NCBI GenBank assembly: GCA_914767715.1
Contig: OU612073.1
Coordinates: 18,476,001 to 18,540,000, forward strand
DNA: 64,000 bases
Direction: 5' to 3'
From: Membranipora membranacea
Lineage: Eukaryota > Bryozoa > Gymnolaemata > Cheilostomatida > Membraniporidae
Shown piece by piece: positions 38,401 to 50,200 of this stretch. A program made the translations under genes and the position numbers. How positions within the stretch are numbered: the first letter of the stretch is position 1; each line of letters opens with the position of its first letter. The notes below the pieces were generated by a model. That model did no database searches. It was given only the letters and a program-made list of their open reading frames with translations, and was not told the origin of the DNA.

Positions 38401-41400
38401 AAATCAGTAAACTCTATTAGGACTAAACATCCCAAAGGGTGCAGCTAACGGAAATACTAGAGTGAATTATTTTTATAGAAGGATTAAGTGCTATCAGTTA
38501 ACATCTGGCAGCCCCTTTTCTAATTCAAGACAAGAGCTATTCTAAATTGATGAAAATATGTTTTATGTTTTATTATAGATGTGAACCCTGTGACTATTGC
38601 GGTGGAAGATGATGATCAGACTGATGCTGAAGTGTATCAGGTCGATACTATGCCTGCTGCTGAGAACAGAGCTGAAAATAACCTGGATAACCCACCTGCT
38701 GCCGGAGACAACCAGAATAATATCAGTGAGTGTCTAACTAAGGGTCTGATTCTTAGTATCCGTTAGTATGAGGAACGATTGTATGTATGCACTGAAATAA
38801 GATCTCACATGGCCAGCGATATAAAGAACAAAATATGTGTGTGCATGTACAGGTCATATCCATTTCTGAATATTAGAAAACTTGACATAGGATACCAAAC
38901 ATTTTTTTATTGAACCGCTGATCTTCTAAATCACCATTTAACATTTGTTAAGGCTACGATTCCCTTCATGTAAACCGTTGTGTGACAGACACAAATTACC
39001 TTTCGATTAACGTGATATATCGCCTTTTCACTTTCTCAGTGACTATTTGTCCCATCTCAAAAATTCTTTCACTGACACTTTGCTAGTAGTCTGACTTATT
39101 TTTGAATTCCCAAATTTTTTTAAACCGAATATTTATAACTTGATTAATTGCACATTAACGAAAATACATTGAAAACATATAGGCAGCAATGGGCAAAATG
39201 ATGCAGTAAATTACGTTATGCAAAAGCGTGATGAAAATCTGTGCAGTATTACATGCAAAGCACATTGTGTACAACAATGGATCACCTTGTGTGGGTGAGT
39301 GTTTAGCATTGAGAGAGAAATGTTTATGCTCATAACTTCTCTACTATTGAATTTATCATCCAACGCCACGATCTAAACCTCGGAAATATTCCCTAGTGTA
39401 ATGTAAGCTGGTGTGTATGACATGTTGTTTAACCTATTTTCAGTTTTTTGGCTGGAAAGGAGTGCATGTTTTGGACCAAATAAAGCTAGTTTAGCCACAA
39501 AAATCCAAATATCTCAAGATGTAAAGCCATAATCAATAATCGCTTCGATCAAAATCTAGTCAATCTCTTGCTGTTCATCATGCTAACAACAAATTTGACT
39601 GACATATTATTTCTGATTTTTGGCTGGAAAATTTTTTCCAAAATTAGTGAAATTTTGGGTTATTATTTGTTACAGTTGTGACAACCAGGATCTGTAACCT
39701 GGTAAGATTTTTGATGGAAGTGACAGTGCAAGACCAAAATGGTATAATAAATTTGAAATTTTAGTTTCTGCATTATTGGGGTCACATGTAATGAGGGGTC
39801 AGAAATATCCCTTTTACTATTGCAAAAATCAAGTTTAAGTCTCGAAGACAGGAGGCCTAAAAATATGAAGTTTCACTAAAATGTCACACTCCCAGTTAGT
39901 GCCATGCCTCCTCTATATGGTGAAAGCAAAAACTAATCAAATACCTCAATAGCAAGGCACAGAGGGCTCATTTTAAAAAAGGGCACTTTTTGCCCCAAAA
40001 TGAACTTTCAGTGGTCACTGCGACTCAACGTCAAGTATTTGGGAGGTTTCAACTGTGAAAATAACTATTAGACATGATCCCCAATACAATATTAAAAAGT
40101 TTTAAAAAGCGATATATCATGTTAATTACTGTGTCGTTGTTTACGTATTTAGATATTGATGTATTGCTCCAATATGTGGGCTTTATGAATTGATGTTAAT
40201 ATGGGTATATGTTTATATTAAAGGTGATGATGATGATCAGATTGATGCCGATGTGGCAGCACCAGCTGATCCAACTCGACAGATTCCGGAGGTTGATGCT
40301 GTTCCTGGTGCTGGAAACAGAGCTACCCAAAACCCAGCCGCTGCAGGGGAAAACACTCCTAATATCAGTGAGTGTCCAACTAAGGGGTCTGATCCTTAGT
40401 GGTATGATTTAGTATGAAAACTAGAATTAAATTTATTTACATGCACTGAAGAAACATCTCCGCCGACCCAAATATTATTCAACCAACGCAAACCATTCAT
40501 GAAAGGGATGTTAATCAACTCAAAATAAGCACTGATATGAATTCATGGTCATTTGTGAGGAAATTCCGCCACTTTATAAATTAGTATATAAATTATTTAT
40601 AGATCAGTGTATGCAATTTAAACTAGCTAAAATCTGTAGCATTATGGATTTGGTGAACCAATAGGAAAAACGTGGTGTCACTGTCATTCTACAAGGATAC
40701 AAATAATAGCTATAAATGCTTGTGCAGGGTCCATGAATGTATATCACTGAGTATAGTTCATATTTATGTTCTTCTGAATGACCAATCATCATATTTTAAA
40801 AGTGTTCCGATCTTTTGCGATCAAATTAGAATCACTGTTAACCCTATGTAAGCACTGTGGCTACATGTTGAGGAGCACTCTGAGATAAAACATGCAGTAG
40901 TACGCATACCACTGCACAATCAACAGGTCTTCAGCTAGAAACCATGAGTGAAGCCTTGTTTTGAGGTCTCCCTTGTACAATCTCCTCATGAAACATTGTG
41001 TGTTGATGAGCATCTCATTTCATCACTTCCAGCCTTCAGTGCATATCATCAGTTTCGGAATGTTGACATAATCGGTGTATTTACATATTTGCAGCTGTAG
41101 AAGAGGCAGAAGTCAATCAGAGACAGCAGCGTGAGCAGGTGCCGGATTTATCACAGCTGCCATTCCAGACTCAGATCACCTTCACAACACGAGATGGGGG
41201 AAAATATCTGAGAGTTATAACTAATCTACAACAGACTACAAGAGATAGAGAGGAAGCTGAAGATGGTGAGTAATGTCTCTATACTATAGTCTGAGCGCTC
41301 AGACTGCCGTCATACAGAGATCAATCTACAGATAGTCTGAGTGCACAGACTGATGTCATACAGAGATCAATCAACAGATAGTCTGAGTTTTCAGACTGCT

Positions 41401-42861
41401 GGTATTCAGAAAACACACCACAGATAGTCTAAGTGTTCAGACTGCTGTTGTTGAGAGATCAATCAACAACCCCCAAAGTTAGCTATTTAAAGCATGTGCA
41501 AAATAGCTAACTTTTCCTCTTGCAAATATTTGACTCCTCGAGGGTATTTTGTGTCTCAGTACTTGTGATTGAATTAGTGGTGTGTATACATGCTAGGATG
41601 ATAGGGAGACCTGCCTGCAAGGGTAAAAGATCACCCTGATGTTGGTAATGTATCACTTATTTAACTCAACAGGATTAATGAATGTGAATATTTCATTGTT
41701 GTGTTTGATTTTATAGATATGGATATGGATGTGCTGGGTGCAGTTGCTTCTAAAAATGTCAGCAAGGCGATGCTCGCTGGCCAGGCTGAGGTCGCGCGTC
41801 ACGAAGTCAAATCTAAGAAGAAAATGGCCATGAGAGTTGTGATGAAGGGTAAAAGGTGAGTTTTTCCGGTTTTAATAAGGAAACATGATTGTGTGTCTGA
41901 CATAGTAACAGAAGATAGTCACATTATTTCACGGAATCACGGAAAAAGTCAGCCAGTAAGTTGTAATGCTTTCATCTAGACTTGATATAGGCTTACATAA
42001 AAATATCAAAAATGTGGTAAAGAGGTTTGCTCTGACTAAGATCGATGGATTATTTCTACATTTAATGTTTTGTCAATAATTCCCAACCTATTCCCTTTGT
42101 TATTAGGAGTTCTTCGGCTGACGCCTGGAATGAGGATGCAGAGGAATATGTTCAGGATCTGCAGGAGCTTGATGGTTTGGTACAACAACAACAACAACCA
42201 AAGGTGATCATACTTTTCCTCATTTGCCTGATTGAAGTAGAGTTATGAATACCGTGTATATACCTATCATACTGTACGTTGTAAAATCAACGTTCACTCG
42301 TGGATTTGCTCTAATTTGGCAGTTTCATGAGTTGTTTCCTCTTGTCTATATTTTCATGTATTTGGTTTTGTTTGCGAGCAAATCACATATTTTCCCCTTT
42401 GCTTCTGTATTTCAATGTTCCTATATTGACTTGTTTGGCTAGAGCAAGACGTAAATACTCCTTGGTTTAGAGGAACAATAGGTCAATTCTTGAGTGGCTT
42501 TTTAGACTTTTCTAAGCTGATCTAAACAAGATTATCATTAGTTTTGTTTTGATAATATACATGTTCAGTAGCATCTGAGGTTCTATTCGATGTGCTTGGC
42601 CTTGACCCGATACTTATGCTCTGACAGTTATCATTTTTCGTCGTTTTATGTATGCTGATGTTTGACTGTCTGCTGTTTCAGATCTCAGCAGCCGGATATT
42701 CTCGGTCTATGGATACGAGTTATGTGACCGATTCTGCTCCACACCAGGCTGTCGCACAGCAGCAGCATGCCATGTCAGACAGCCTGGCTAAAGAGTTGTA
42801 CGAGAGAAACAGCAAAGGTAGAAAAGTCTACGCTGCCAAGAAAGCAGCAAGGAAGAAATAG
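32463..42861 (+). CDS. Sec23/Sec24-like von Willebrand A protein, gene A (15 coding exons, 794 aa)
   Basis: Exons: 32463-32646, 33950-34009, 34514-34735, 34997-35211, 35602-35751, 36144-36295, 36745-36957, 37495-37686, 38108-38226, 38579-38725, 40224-40367, 41095-41265, 41717-41855, 42107-42203, 42682-42861. All phases close. Order in the protein: acidic start MNFGSKKVYVYNQSDEESVS; proline linker; zinc finger C141-C144 and C167-C170 (NWSCDFC is Sec23-like); vWA trunk about 210-430 with a full MIDAS (DISGS at 217-221, T335, D361); acidic linker about 545-600; a segment QITFTTRDGGKYLRVITN resembling the Sec23 beta-sandwich; a helical region; a glutamine run; and a Lys-rich tail ending KKAARKK. 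No gelsolin repeat follows, unlike true COPII Sec23/Sec24. Proteins of this layout are often labelled circularly permutated Ras protein 1-like, but I see no GTPase motifs. Function unknown; an adaptor or cargo role is only inference. A tandem paralogue follows at 44202. Confidence 0.88.
32706..32792. repeat. Foldback element in intron 1 of gene A
   Basis: The left arm, TTTTGCCAGTGTCGGAGTTG continuing through CCCCCTCTACTGACA (32706-32740), pairs with a right arm at 32760-32792 that ends in CGCTGGCAAAA. Two or three mismatches, and a loop of about 19 bp. The element starts 60 bp after the first exon. Confidence 0.85.
33007..33075 (-). other. G-rich tract on the minus strand (potential G-quadruplex) in intron 1 of gene A
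   Basis: The plus strand is almost pure pyrimidine with repeated CCCTCACCC / CCCCAAACCCCC units. The complement contains at least four runs of three or more guanines separated by two or three bases, which meets the usual quadruplex pattern. The run is on the template strand of gene A. Confidence 0.6.
33440..33592 (-). pseudogene. Truncated pogo-type transposase, helix-turn-helix N-terminus (50 aa)
   Basis: The frame starts MPRTSYTIQQKLEVL and continues with KTARELNINRRLIQRWR, then stops. This is the pattern of the CENP-B/psq-like DNA-binding helix-turn-helix that opens pogo and Tigger transposases: a basic start, a first helix containing KLEVL, and a recognition helix ending in IQRWR. The DDE catalytic domain that should follow is absent. 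The terminal inverted repeats of the element surround it. Confidence 0.8.
33712..33786 (-). other. tRNA-like sequence (pseudogene or SINE head) inside the pogo remnant
   Basis: On the minus strand, GGAGCTCAGTGGTAAAGTG resembles an A box and D arm. A seven-base loop CTTGTAA (anticodon TGT) and GAGTTCAAATCCC (B box) follow. The acceptor ends do not pair and the anticodon stem has a mismatch, so a functional tRNA is unlikely. Confidence 0.55.
38970..40146. mobile_element. Possible DNA transposon remnant (about 1.2 kb) between duplicated exons of gene A
   Basis: GATTAACGTGATATATCGCC at about 39005 reappears as its near-complement, GCGATATATCATGTTAAT, at about 40108. GTAAAC lies just outside each. 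The imperfect terminal pairing and the absence of any coding sequence suggest an old non-autonomous element. The ends are not exact and no target duplication is evident. Confidence 0.4.
40925..41080 (+). repeat. Dispersed repeat, copy 1 (intron of gene A)
   Basis: Shares CTTCAGCTAGAAACCATGAG, TGTGTGTTGAT, CATCACTTCCAGCC and TACATAATCG-like blocks in the same order and orientation with 60285-60470. Overall similarity is roughly 70-75 percent by eye. Type unknown. Confidence 0.65.
41288..41470 (+). repeat. Minisatellite, about 55-bp unit, 3-4 copies
   Basis: Units begin ATAGTCTGAG, contain a small palindrome (AGTCTGAG...CTCAGACT), then CTGCTGTCATTCAGAGATC and ATCAACAG. A single diverged copy sits at the equivalent place after the homologous exon of gene B (about 51880-51945). 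The seed unit therefore predates the gene duplication, and amplification happened in gene A. Confidence 0.8.
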
Positions 42862-43177
42862 ATTTACTGCTGTGCCATTTATGGAAGCCATTGAAGTAAG
42901 CAGCTGTTGATGGATGCCGTTGATGTGTGTACACATTATTGTGAATATGTTACTCCAGTTATCAACATTATTTTCTATTTTTTGTGTTGACCATTTACTT
43001 CAGGATCTATTCTCTGGTGTTTTTATTTTAAGCCAATATATGTGATGATCTACTACGTTAATTCCCTACCCCTGTTTATTCTGTAATGTTGTGTTTTTGA
43101 GATCTTCAGTTCAATCTGATATGTTCTCCTTTCTTGTAAAAAGAACCACTTGAAAGTTGCGGTACAAATACGTATAT

Positions 43178-43183
43178 AATAAA
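43178..43183 (+). promoter_or_regulatory. Polyadenylation signal candidate of gene A
   Basis: AATAAA 317 bp after the stop codon of gene A, in an AT-rich segment followed within 45 bp by a T-rich run. The first canonical hexamer I noticed downstream of the gene. Confidence 0.5.
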
Positions 43184-43189
43184 TATGAT

Positions 43190-44201
43190 ATAAATGATAT
43201 AAATGATAACGATATATTATAACAGGTGGTTTTTTTTTTTATAATTTGAAATGGTTTTGGCTAAATTTGTATCACTCAAAACTTGGTAGTAAGTTAAACA
43301 TGTTAGCATTTTTATCTCATACTTCAAATATCTGTGTACTGATTAAACTGCTTACATTCTAGTGATCAAGTAATTAATTGAGTTGTAATTCCTAATAAAC
43401 TCTTATTGTTTGTCTTGATAATATTTTAATAGCATTATATCTATCTCATGGTTTTTTGCTGCCTATTTTCCATTTATTTCAATCTAACGCTGTTAATAAA
43501 ATAAAATGCTTTGATCAGCGCAATGAAATTCAATCAATAATTTTATGCAAAGATACTGATCAACAATTGAGCCTTTTGAAAATTACCTAGATTATTGATT
43601 TATGCCTACAGCTATTATATTGAGTCAAAGGAAAAGTAGCTGCTGACCGTACAATACTAGTAAGATGACAGCTGATTTAGTTAGAAAGTCTGTGAGTTAA
43701 GAGTAAGTACCTTAATCAGAAATTGTGATCGCTTGCCTGATTCAGTGATAAGACCTATTGTTACGCTTTTATCAAAATGACTTGTGTGAACATTTAGGAA
43801 CTATCACTGAAGCTAGGTGATATGAAATCATTTGTAAATGAATAGAGAGATTGTCAGGTAAGCAGATTGAGTCAAGTTGAATATGAGTTAGAGTGCTAAA
43901 ACTACTGCAAGTGGGACTTGGGGGCATTTCAGTATTGTCACAAACACCCAACTGCAGCTGATTTTAGCGACAAGCTCGTTGAATAATCGAACACATATGA
44001 CACATTTTCAAGAAATTATCAGCCCTCTAATGCTTTTATTCAACAAAGATTTGACAAAATATGCTCTGCCGATTGTACACATTTTACGAGTAAGTCGACG
44101 GCTCAAACTTCAAATAAAGGCCAATGTGAGCATACTTTATCTAGACTGTCATATTCAGGCATTCGGTGAAATTCTTTTTCTTCTTAGCTTAAGCAGAAAA
44201 G
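43190..44201 (+). other. Spacer between tandem genes A and B
   Basis: About 1 kb holding the 3' end of gene A and the promoter of gene B. No coding sequence seen. A pyrimidine tract ending in AG at about 44188 suggests a splice acceptor just before the gene B start codon, as also seen upstream of gene A, so both may have a 5' untranslated first exon. Confidence 0.5.
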
Positions 44202-47200
44202 ATGAATTTCGGGAGTAAGAAGGTTTATGTGTACAGCTTGTCAGATGAGGAGAGTGTGTCAGGTGACTCAGAGACTGACAATGAGGAGTCCACTAGCTTC
44301 ATCTTCAGTAAAATTTCACCACATACAACTAACCGGTCAGCGCCTACGCCAAGTGAGTTGTTAACAATTATTGAACTGAATATTAATGGCTGAATATCTG
44401 AGGAAAAACTTACAAACCCCATTTCCTAAATACAGAGAAACGCCAACAAACCGAGGGTTTTATAGTGGTAGGACCAGGCGGGGTGGGTGCGCTATAGCGC
44501 CTTCCCGCAAGGAGGTATGGGGCCCCTAGAAAAGATTTGAGAAAATTCGGCAATTCTTAAGGGTTTGAGCCCTATTTGGGAAAGCATTGACAAGCAATTG
44601 GCTACAGTAACTTTTGATTTTGAGGGACATACTATTATATCTGATCCCTATTTGTGCTTGTCACTTTCCTACAATAAATATTTACCACTTATTTTGACTT
44701 GAGGCTCTTCACAGCATGTACTATTGTTTTGCATCTTAAAGGGTGTGGGGGGGGGGTCGCTCTCCCAGAACAAATTTAAAAATTAAGGCAGTTTCAAGGG
44801 TGTTTTGAAGATATTTCCTTCTGAGATGAGATGCCATTAACTTGTCGACATCGAGGTCAACCTCCCTCCGCGACCAGTTTAGAACATGCAGTGTTGAGAG
44901 GCTGCTTGTTCGAGCACTGTAGCTCACATGTTTCAGGTTTAAATGTATTGATGAGATGAACTCTAAACCTTATATCAAGCAGAAATTTTCGAAGGAAAAC
45001 AGCAACATCAGTATTATCCCTTCACTTCACAATATCTATTTATAACACAAATGGCCCTCCTGAGCACCTGCTATTGATAAACATAAATACAGTCAATGTG
45101 TATTCATGACACTTTATCAATGTTAGGGGTTTTTCAAAATCGACCTCCTGAAAAGTGATAGGGCCATGGCCCCCTGGCCCCACCTATGAATACACCAATG
45201 CAACAGATGTATAGTTATAAAGTTAAATGGAATGCTTTATATAGCGTCTGATATCATGTTGTTATAATAGTGAATACTTGCAGTGATTCATTCCTTCCAT
45301 TGGCAAGGTCTTTGACATATGACTACCTGCTGAGTGTTTTGTTGTATCGAACAAGGTTGAATTTTAAGATGATGTTTCATGTGCACATGAATCAGGGAGT
45401 TTTTGACATTTGCCTGCTGATTTCATTGTAATGTGTTTGACTGATTGATTGCGTGGTATGGGAGTTGCATACACTTTAAGAAGAGACAGGCAACTCTCAA
45501 GCTTTTGGAATTCCCAGCATTATGCTCCTTTTTATCTTATAATGAAATTGTTTTGATCAAGCCTTGATGTTTTGTCGTCAACATGCCCTTTTTTTTACTT
45601 ATGTATAGCAGCAATCTAAAATATTCATTTTAATTTCAATTTTAACTCATAGGTACAATGTCAGAGAGAACTGCGCAAAATGGCAACAGAGCATCCAGTA
45701 CAAAAAGGAAAATTGTAAAGAAAAGAGCTGCTAGTAAAAAAAGAGTTGCTTCAAAATCTCCGCCTGCAAAGAAACAGAAAACATGCTCCTCAGGTAAGTT
45801 TGTAAACATGATGACGCATCGTCACACATATAATTTAATGATGTCTATATCTTGCAGTGAATTTAACAATGGGCAGAAATGTTGAATCATGGTAAAGAGC
45901 GATCGAGCCAGCCAACAAAGCATTTAAAAAGAAACAGCTGCCTCTGTGGCCTAATGGATAAGGCATCTGCCTCCTAAGAAGGGTTCGAGGTTCGGGGTTC
46001 GAGTTCCGCCAGAGGTTGACTTTTATACGGCCTCATTTGGGTCGGTGATTATAATAAAGTATAAATAAAAAAAGTAAAAATAATTCATGGCCAAGAAAGC
46101 ACACTTTATTATCTCATATGCAGAAAAGCGCTTGTTGTAACTGAATTACAGCGTCAAGTATTTCGGTATGAAAATTGGCACAATCTAAAAGGTACACCAA
46201 TCACCCACCTGTAACTAGTAATGGAAAGCAGCATGTATCATGTCACTTGGGTTCTGAGTCATAAGGTCACATACCCGTTTGTCAGACCCATCTTAACTTT
46301 GTGATGTTTCATATTTAGTTGCCCCTAAACTTCTTCGCCAAAGCATAGCAGGTCTAGTGGTTTGTGCTTTATTAAAAACTTCGAATACCAACCGGTCAAA
46401 GTAGTTCAATCTGTTTTATATGTGGAAATGTAGAGCCAGTACGGAGATCTGCTCGGCTTGGTACAAGGAGAGAACCAATAACCGATGGTGGGCAAGCCAG
46501 GGGAGCCAGCAATGGACGCTCAGCACCTATATTTTCTGCAGCAGGCGGTGAGCGATTGGCTACTTGGCATATTTCATCTGGAATTATCCACAGATCCACC
46601 TTGGTAACCAGCACATAAAACCTGAGATGGGCATATAGACAGACCAATTGGCATATATTTAATCTGGACTTTAACACATATTTTATTCACAGTGGTAACC
46701 AGCACATAAAACCTGAGATATGCAGGGGTATATTAGTATGATACATGTATTACCAAATATCAATAAACTTTATTCATCCTCTCAGTGCCAATAGATATAT
46801 AATTTGAAAACCTCTCCTTCTGAACTGTCTTCCTCTGACCTGACTGAGGCTGTACCTTGAAGCTTCTCTCCATCAATGTGTAGACTTTTATTGGCAGCTA
46901 AAGGTGTAGCTCAGCAGCAGAGAAGACAAAAAGTGAGGCGAGCTGACGGTAATGTGTTCACTTTCGATGTCGGATCACACGCTAAACCAGGAGATAACAT
47001 ACATGTGAACACTCAGAGAATCACCTGCCCGAGCTGTCAGGGTGTGGTGACTGCCTTCAGCTCATTCCAAGGTAAGGATTTCATGGAATTATTTGAGCAA
47101 TCGATGCAAAATTGTCACATATCTCAGTGACCTCAATCTCCCTAGCTTTGATCCTTGAAAATGTTGCACCCAGAGCCTAGACAAATCACCTGACTTTGGT

Positions 47201-50200
47201 TTGGCTAGACAGATTTCCTGACTTGGTTTGGTTCCTGCAAGCTGAGTATTGTTAAAAATTCTTCGTCTATTGTCAGTTGGAGAAACGCGAAGGAGTAACA
47301 GCTGGACATGTGAATTCTGCAGCACACAGAATAATGTCAAAAATGAGCCTTACTGGGTAAAGCCAACATCAGATGATGTTACATTTGAGCTAGAGGCGCC
47401 CCCTGTAACAAGCAGTGGACAGGAGAAGGGAGAAAACTACAATGTAGTATTTGCAATTGATACCAGTGGCAGCATGAAACGCGGGGAAATGGTAAGCCTG
47501 ATTAATCACCAAAAGTGTGTTTTTAGATCGATTGGATATTTCTTGTCTTTGCCGATTGATTTCCTGCTATTATACTGTTCACATCGATAGTTATTGTATG
47601 ATTCCTTTTACTATCAAATGATGCCATCTCACACTGCCACTTGTATTATTTTCATTAAATGGCAACCAAGGTTTTGCAGCAATGCATAAATGGGTAGTAA
47701 AGAACGTGCTAGGCTGGCTGAATAATCATCCGAACTAGATTTTGTTTCTTTCCCTATGTATAGGGTACAATCTGCTATTAATCAATGAGAAGTTGCTTGA
47801 GGTGCTGTTTAGAGCCGATATCATACTGGCCTCACCTAACTCCAACCATCTGATTTTGTCCTGGCCCAGGTTCGTGTGAGGTCTAACACATTATTTTACT
47901 ATTTTTTAGACATCTGAATGTTATGTTACAAGACTTGAGGCTGTCAAGAAAGCCGCACTACATCAGATCAAACAGATTAAAGATGAGACACCTAATGTCG
48001 GAGTGGGATTTGTCACCTTTGGGTCAGAGGTATGTGGCGATTATTGGGGAAAGAGAGAATAACAACCTAGAAATCAAGCAACCTTGTAACCTTGTAACCT
48101 TGCAACCTTGCAACCTTGCAACCTTGCAACCTTGCAACCTAGTTAACAGACATACAGAAGACAGGGATCTGTAACTAAATTTTGACTTTGATTAGTAAAG
48201 CTAAAAAACAGCAACTATGCATATCAAAGTTATCTCATAGCAGTGAACAAAAGACTGAATTTGCTAGCACAAGGACATTATTGAATGATGTTACCGATTT
48301 CAAAGTGCAAAAACCCAGGGTCTAGAAGGGTCTATACACTAGATTATATTAGCTCCCTCGTGACAGATTAAACCAAAATTATGATCCACTAACCGTTTAC
48401 CAGTCAGCCTAACCCTAGCTGGCCTAGAACAGTTCCAGGATGCTATACGCACTCCAGGAATGATCACAAAACAATATTGGTTAAAGGTAGCCTAGTCAAA
48501 GATACTTTAGCGTCAATCTGTAACAAGGGAGACAACATACTCTAGATCCTTTGTTTTCATTCGGTAATTAGGAACTTACTTGAAGGTTGAACTTATTGGT
48601 ATCATTCTTTTATGATAGATCACTATTTTTGGAGAAATCACTAGATGTGTGAGGACCCTGCAACGACAGCAAGAGGAAGCTATTGGTGACTCAGAACTGG
48701 CTTGTTACCAACATCCACTAAGGCCTATAAAGGACTCCTATGATGACCTTACCACTTACCTATCAAGGTGATAAAGGAATAGATTATGACTACACCTGTT
48801 TTTAGTAGTTCCCCCCCCCCCTTCCTCAACAAAAGGAATCATGATATCTACCAACAATTGCCATTAGATGATGGCCCAATAACAGATAACGCAACTAAAA
48901 TGATGATTGTCAGTTTGTCTACCCATCTAGAACTTTGGAGTTACCAGTTCTGTCAAAGAGAAAGTAACAATCTATCTTATTTGACAAATGTGGGTGGACG
49001 GTTGTGTGAGGCCAGTACCCCTGAACTAGGCTAGACTAGTCGGGGCTCTCAACCTGAGAGGATTCAAATCCTGACTTTTGCTGTTATAATGTTGCAACGT
49101 GATATTTCAAAGGTGTGAAATGCTCTGAGCATGTACAGCTGAGGGAATAGGGGTTCAATGTGCCTCCCCAATGGGTCCAGTCGCTGAAGCCTAGAGAGCA
49201 ACTTAGGGCCCTGCAGATGAATTATACTCATTTTAAGAGTTGTTAGCAGATCATCAATCGTCCTGGTTATTCTGTTTCATATATTACAACATCACCATGT
49301 TACTTTATACTGATAAAACTAGTCCACAATACCCCACTCCCCTGAGTTTAACCCAAAAAACCTGAGTAACACTGGCAAAATCTGTGTGATTGAGAGCTCT
49401 GGACTAGCTAGTGATGACCATATTTGGCAATTTCGTAAAAGTCATTGTTGGTGCTTGTCTTTAGAGAAACTACAAGCATTTAAACGTATGCATAAAAATA
49501 TATATTTATGTAAATATACAGATGGTTCTTATCTGAAAGAACCTAATTGATAGATAGTGAATGTAAAACATTTTTTTTATAGATTGACCATAGAGTGTGT
49601 TTTGTCTTTGAGTTTCACCTTCAATTCAGTGACCTGACATTGGCTCTTTTTCACACCCAGCACTAACAACAGCCAATCATATCAGATTTAACACATTGGC
49701 TAAGTATTTGTGTGCTTTATGTTTTTAGAGTCTCCGCAAATGGACCCACACCATTGGGACCGGCTCTGATGACATCTGTATCGCTAGCTGGTAACATCAA
49801 AGGATCCAAGGTCATAATCTGTACTGATGGTCATGCTAACCGTGGTATTGGGTCTCTGCCTTGGTTCGGCGCAAATGAACAAGAAATATCTGACTGCAGG
49901 AAAAAGTACAAGAACTTTGGTGAATTTGCTAAGAAGAAAGGGTGAGTGATTATCAAAATCAAACCACAAGGTAAGAAGAATGGAAATAAAAAATCATAGC
50001 TCTGAACAGAGGCCTAGTAACAGGATAGACACGTAAACCCAGTATCAGTGTATAATGTAAGAGATATCAATGAATATTGTTTCCAATTTTTTGAAGCATT
50101 GATTGGAAACAATAACATTGGTCAAACATCATCAAATATCCCATCCTACCCAGCTGCTACTGTTACAGGCCCATAATAATAAGAGCTACGACTTTGCTTA

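Noticed and set aside
32463-42861. Naming gene A a circularly permuted Ras GTPase
   Set aside because: Related proteins are often labelled this way in databases, but no P-loop (GxxxxGK) or NKxD motif is visible in the joined exons.
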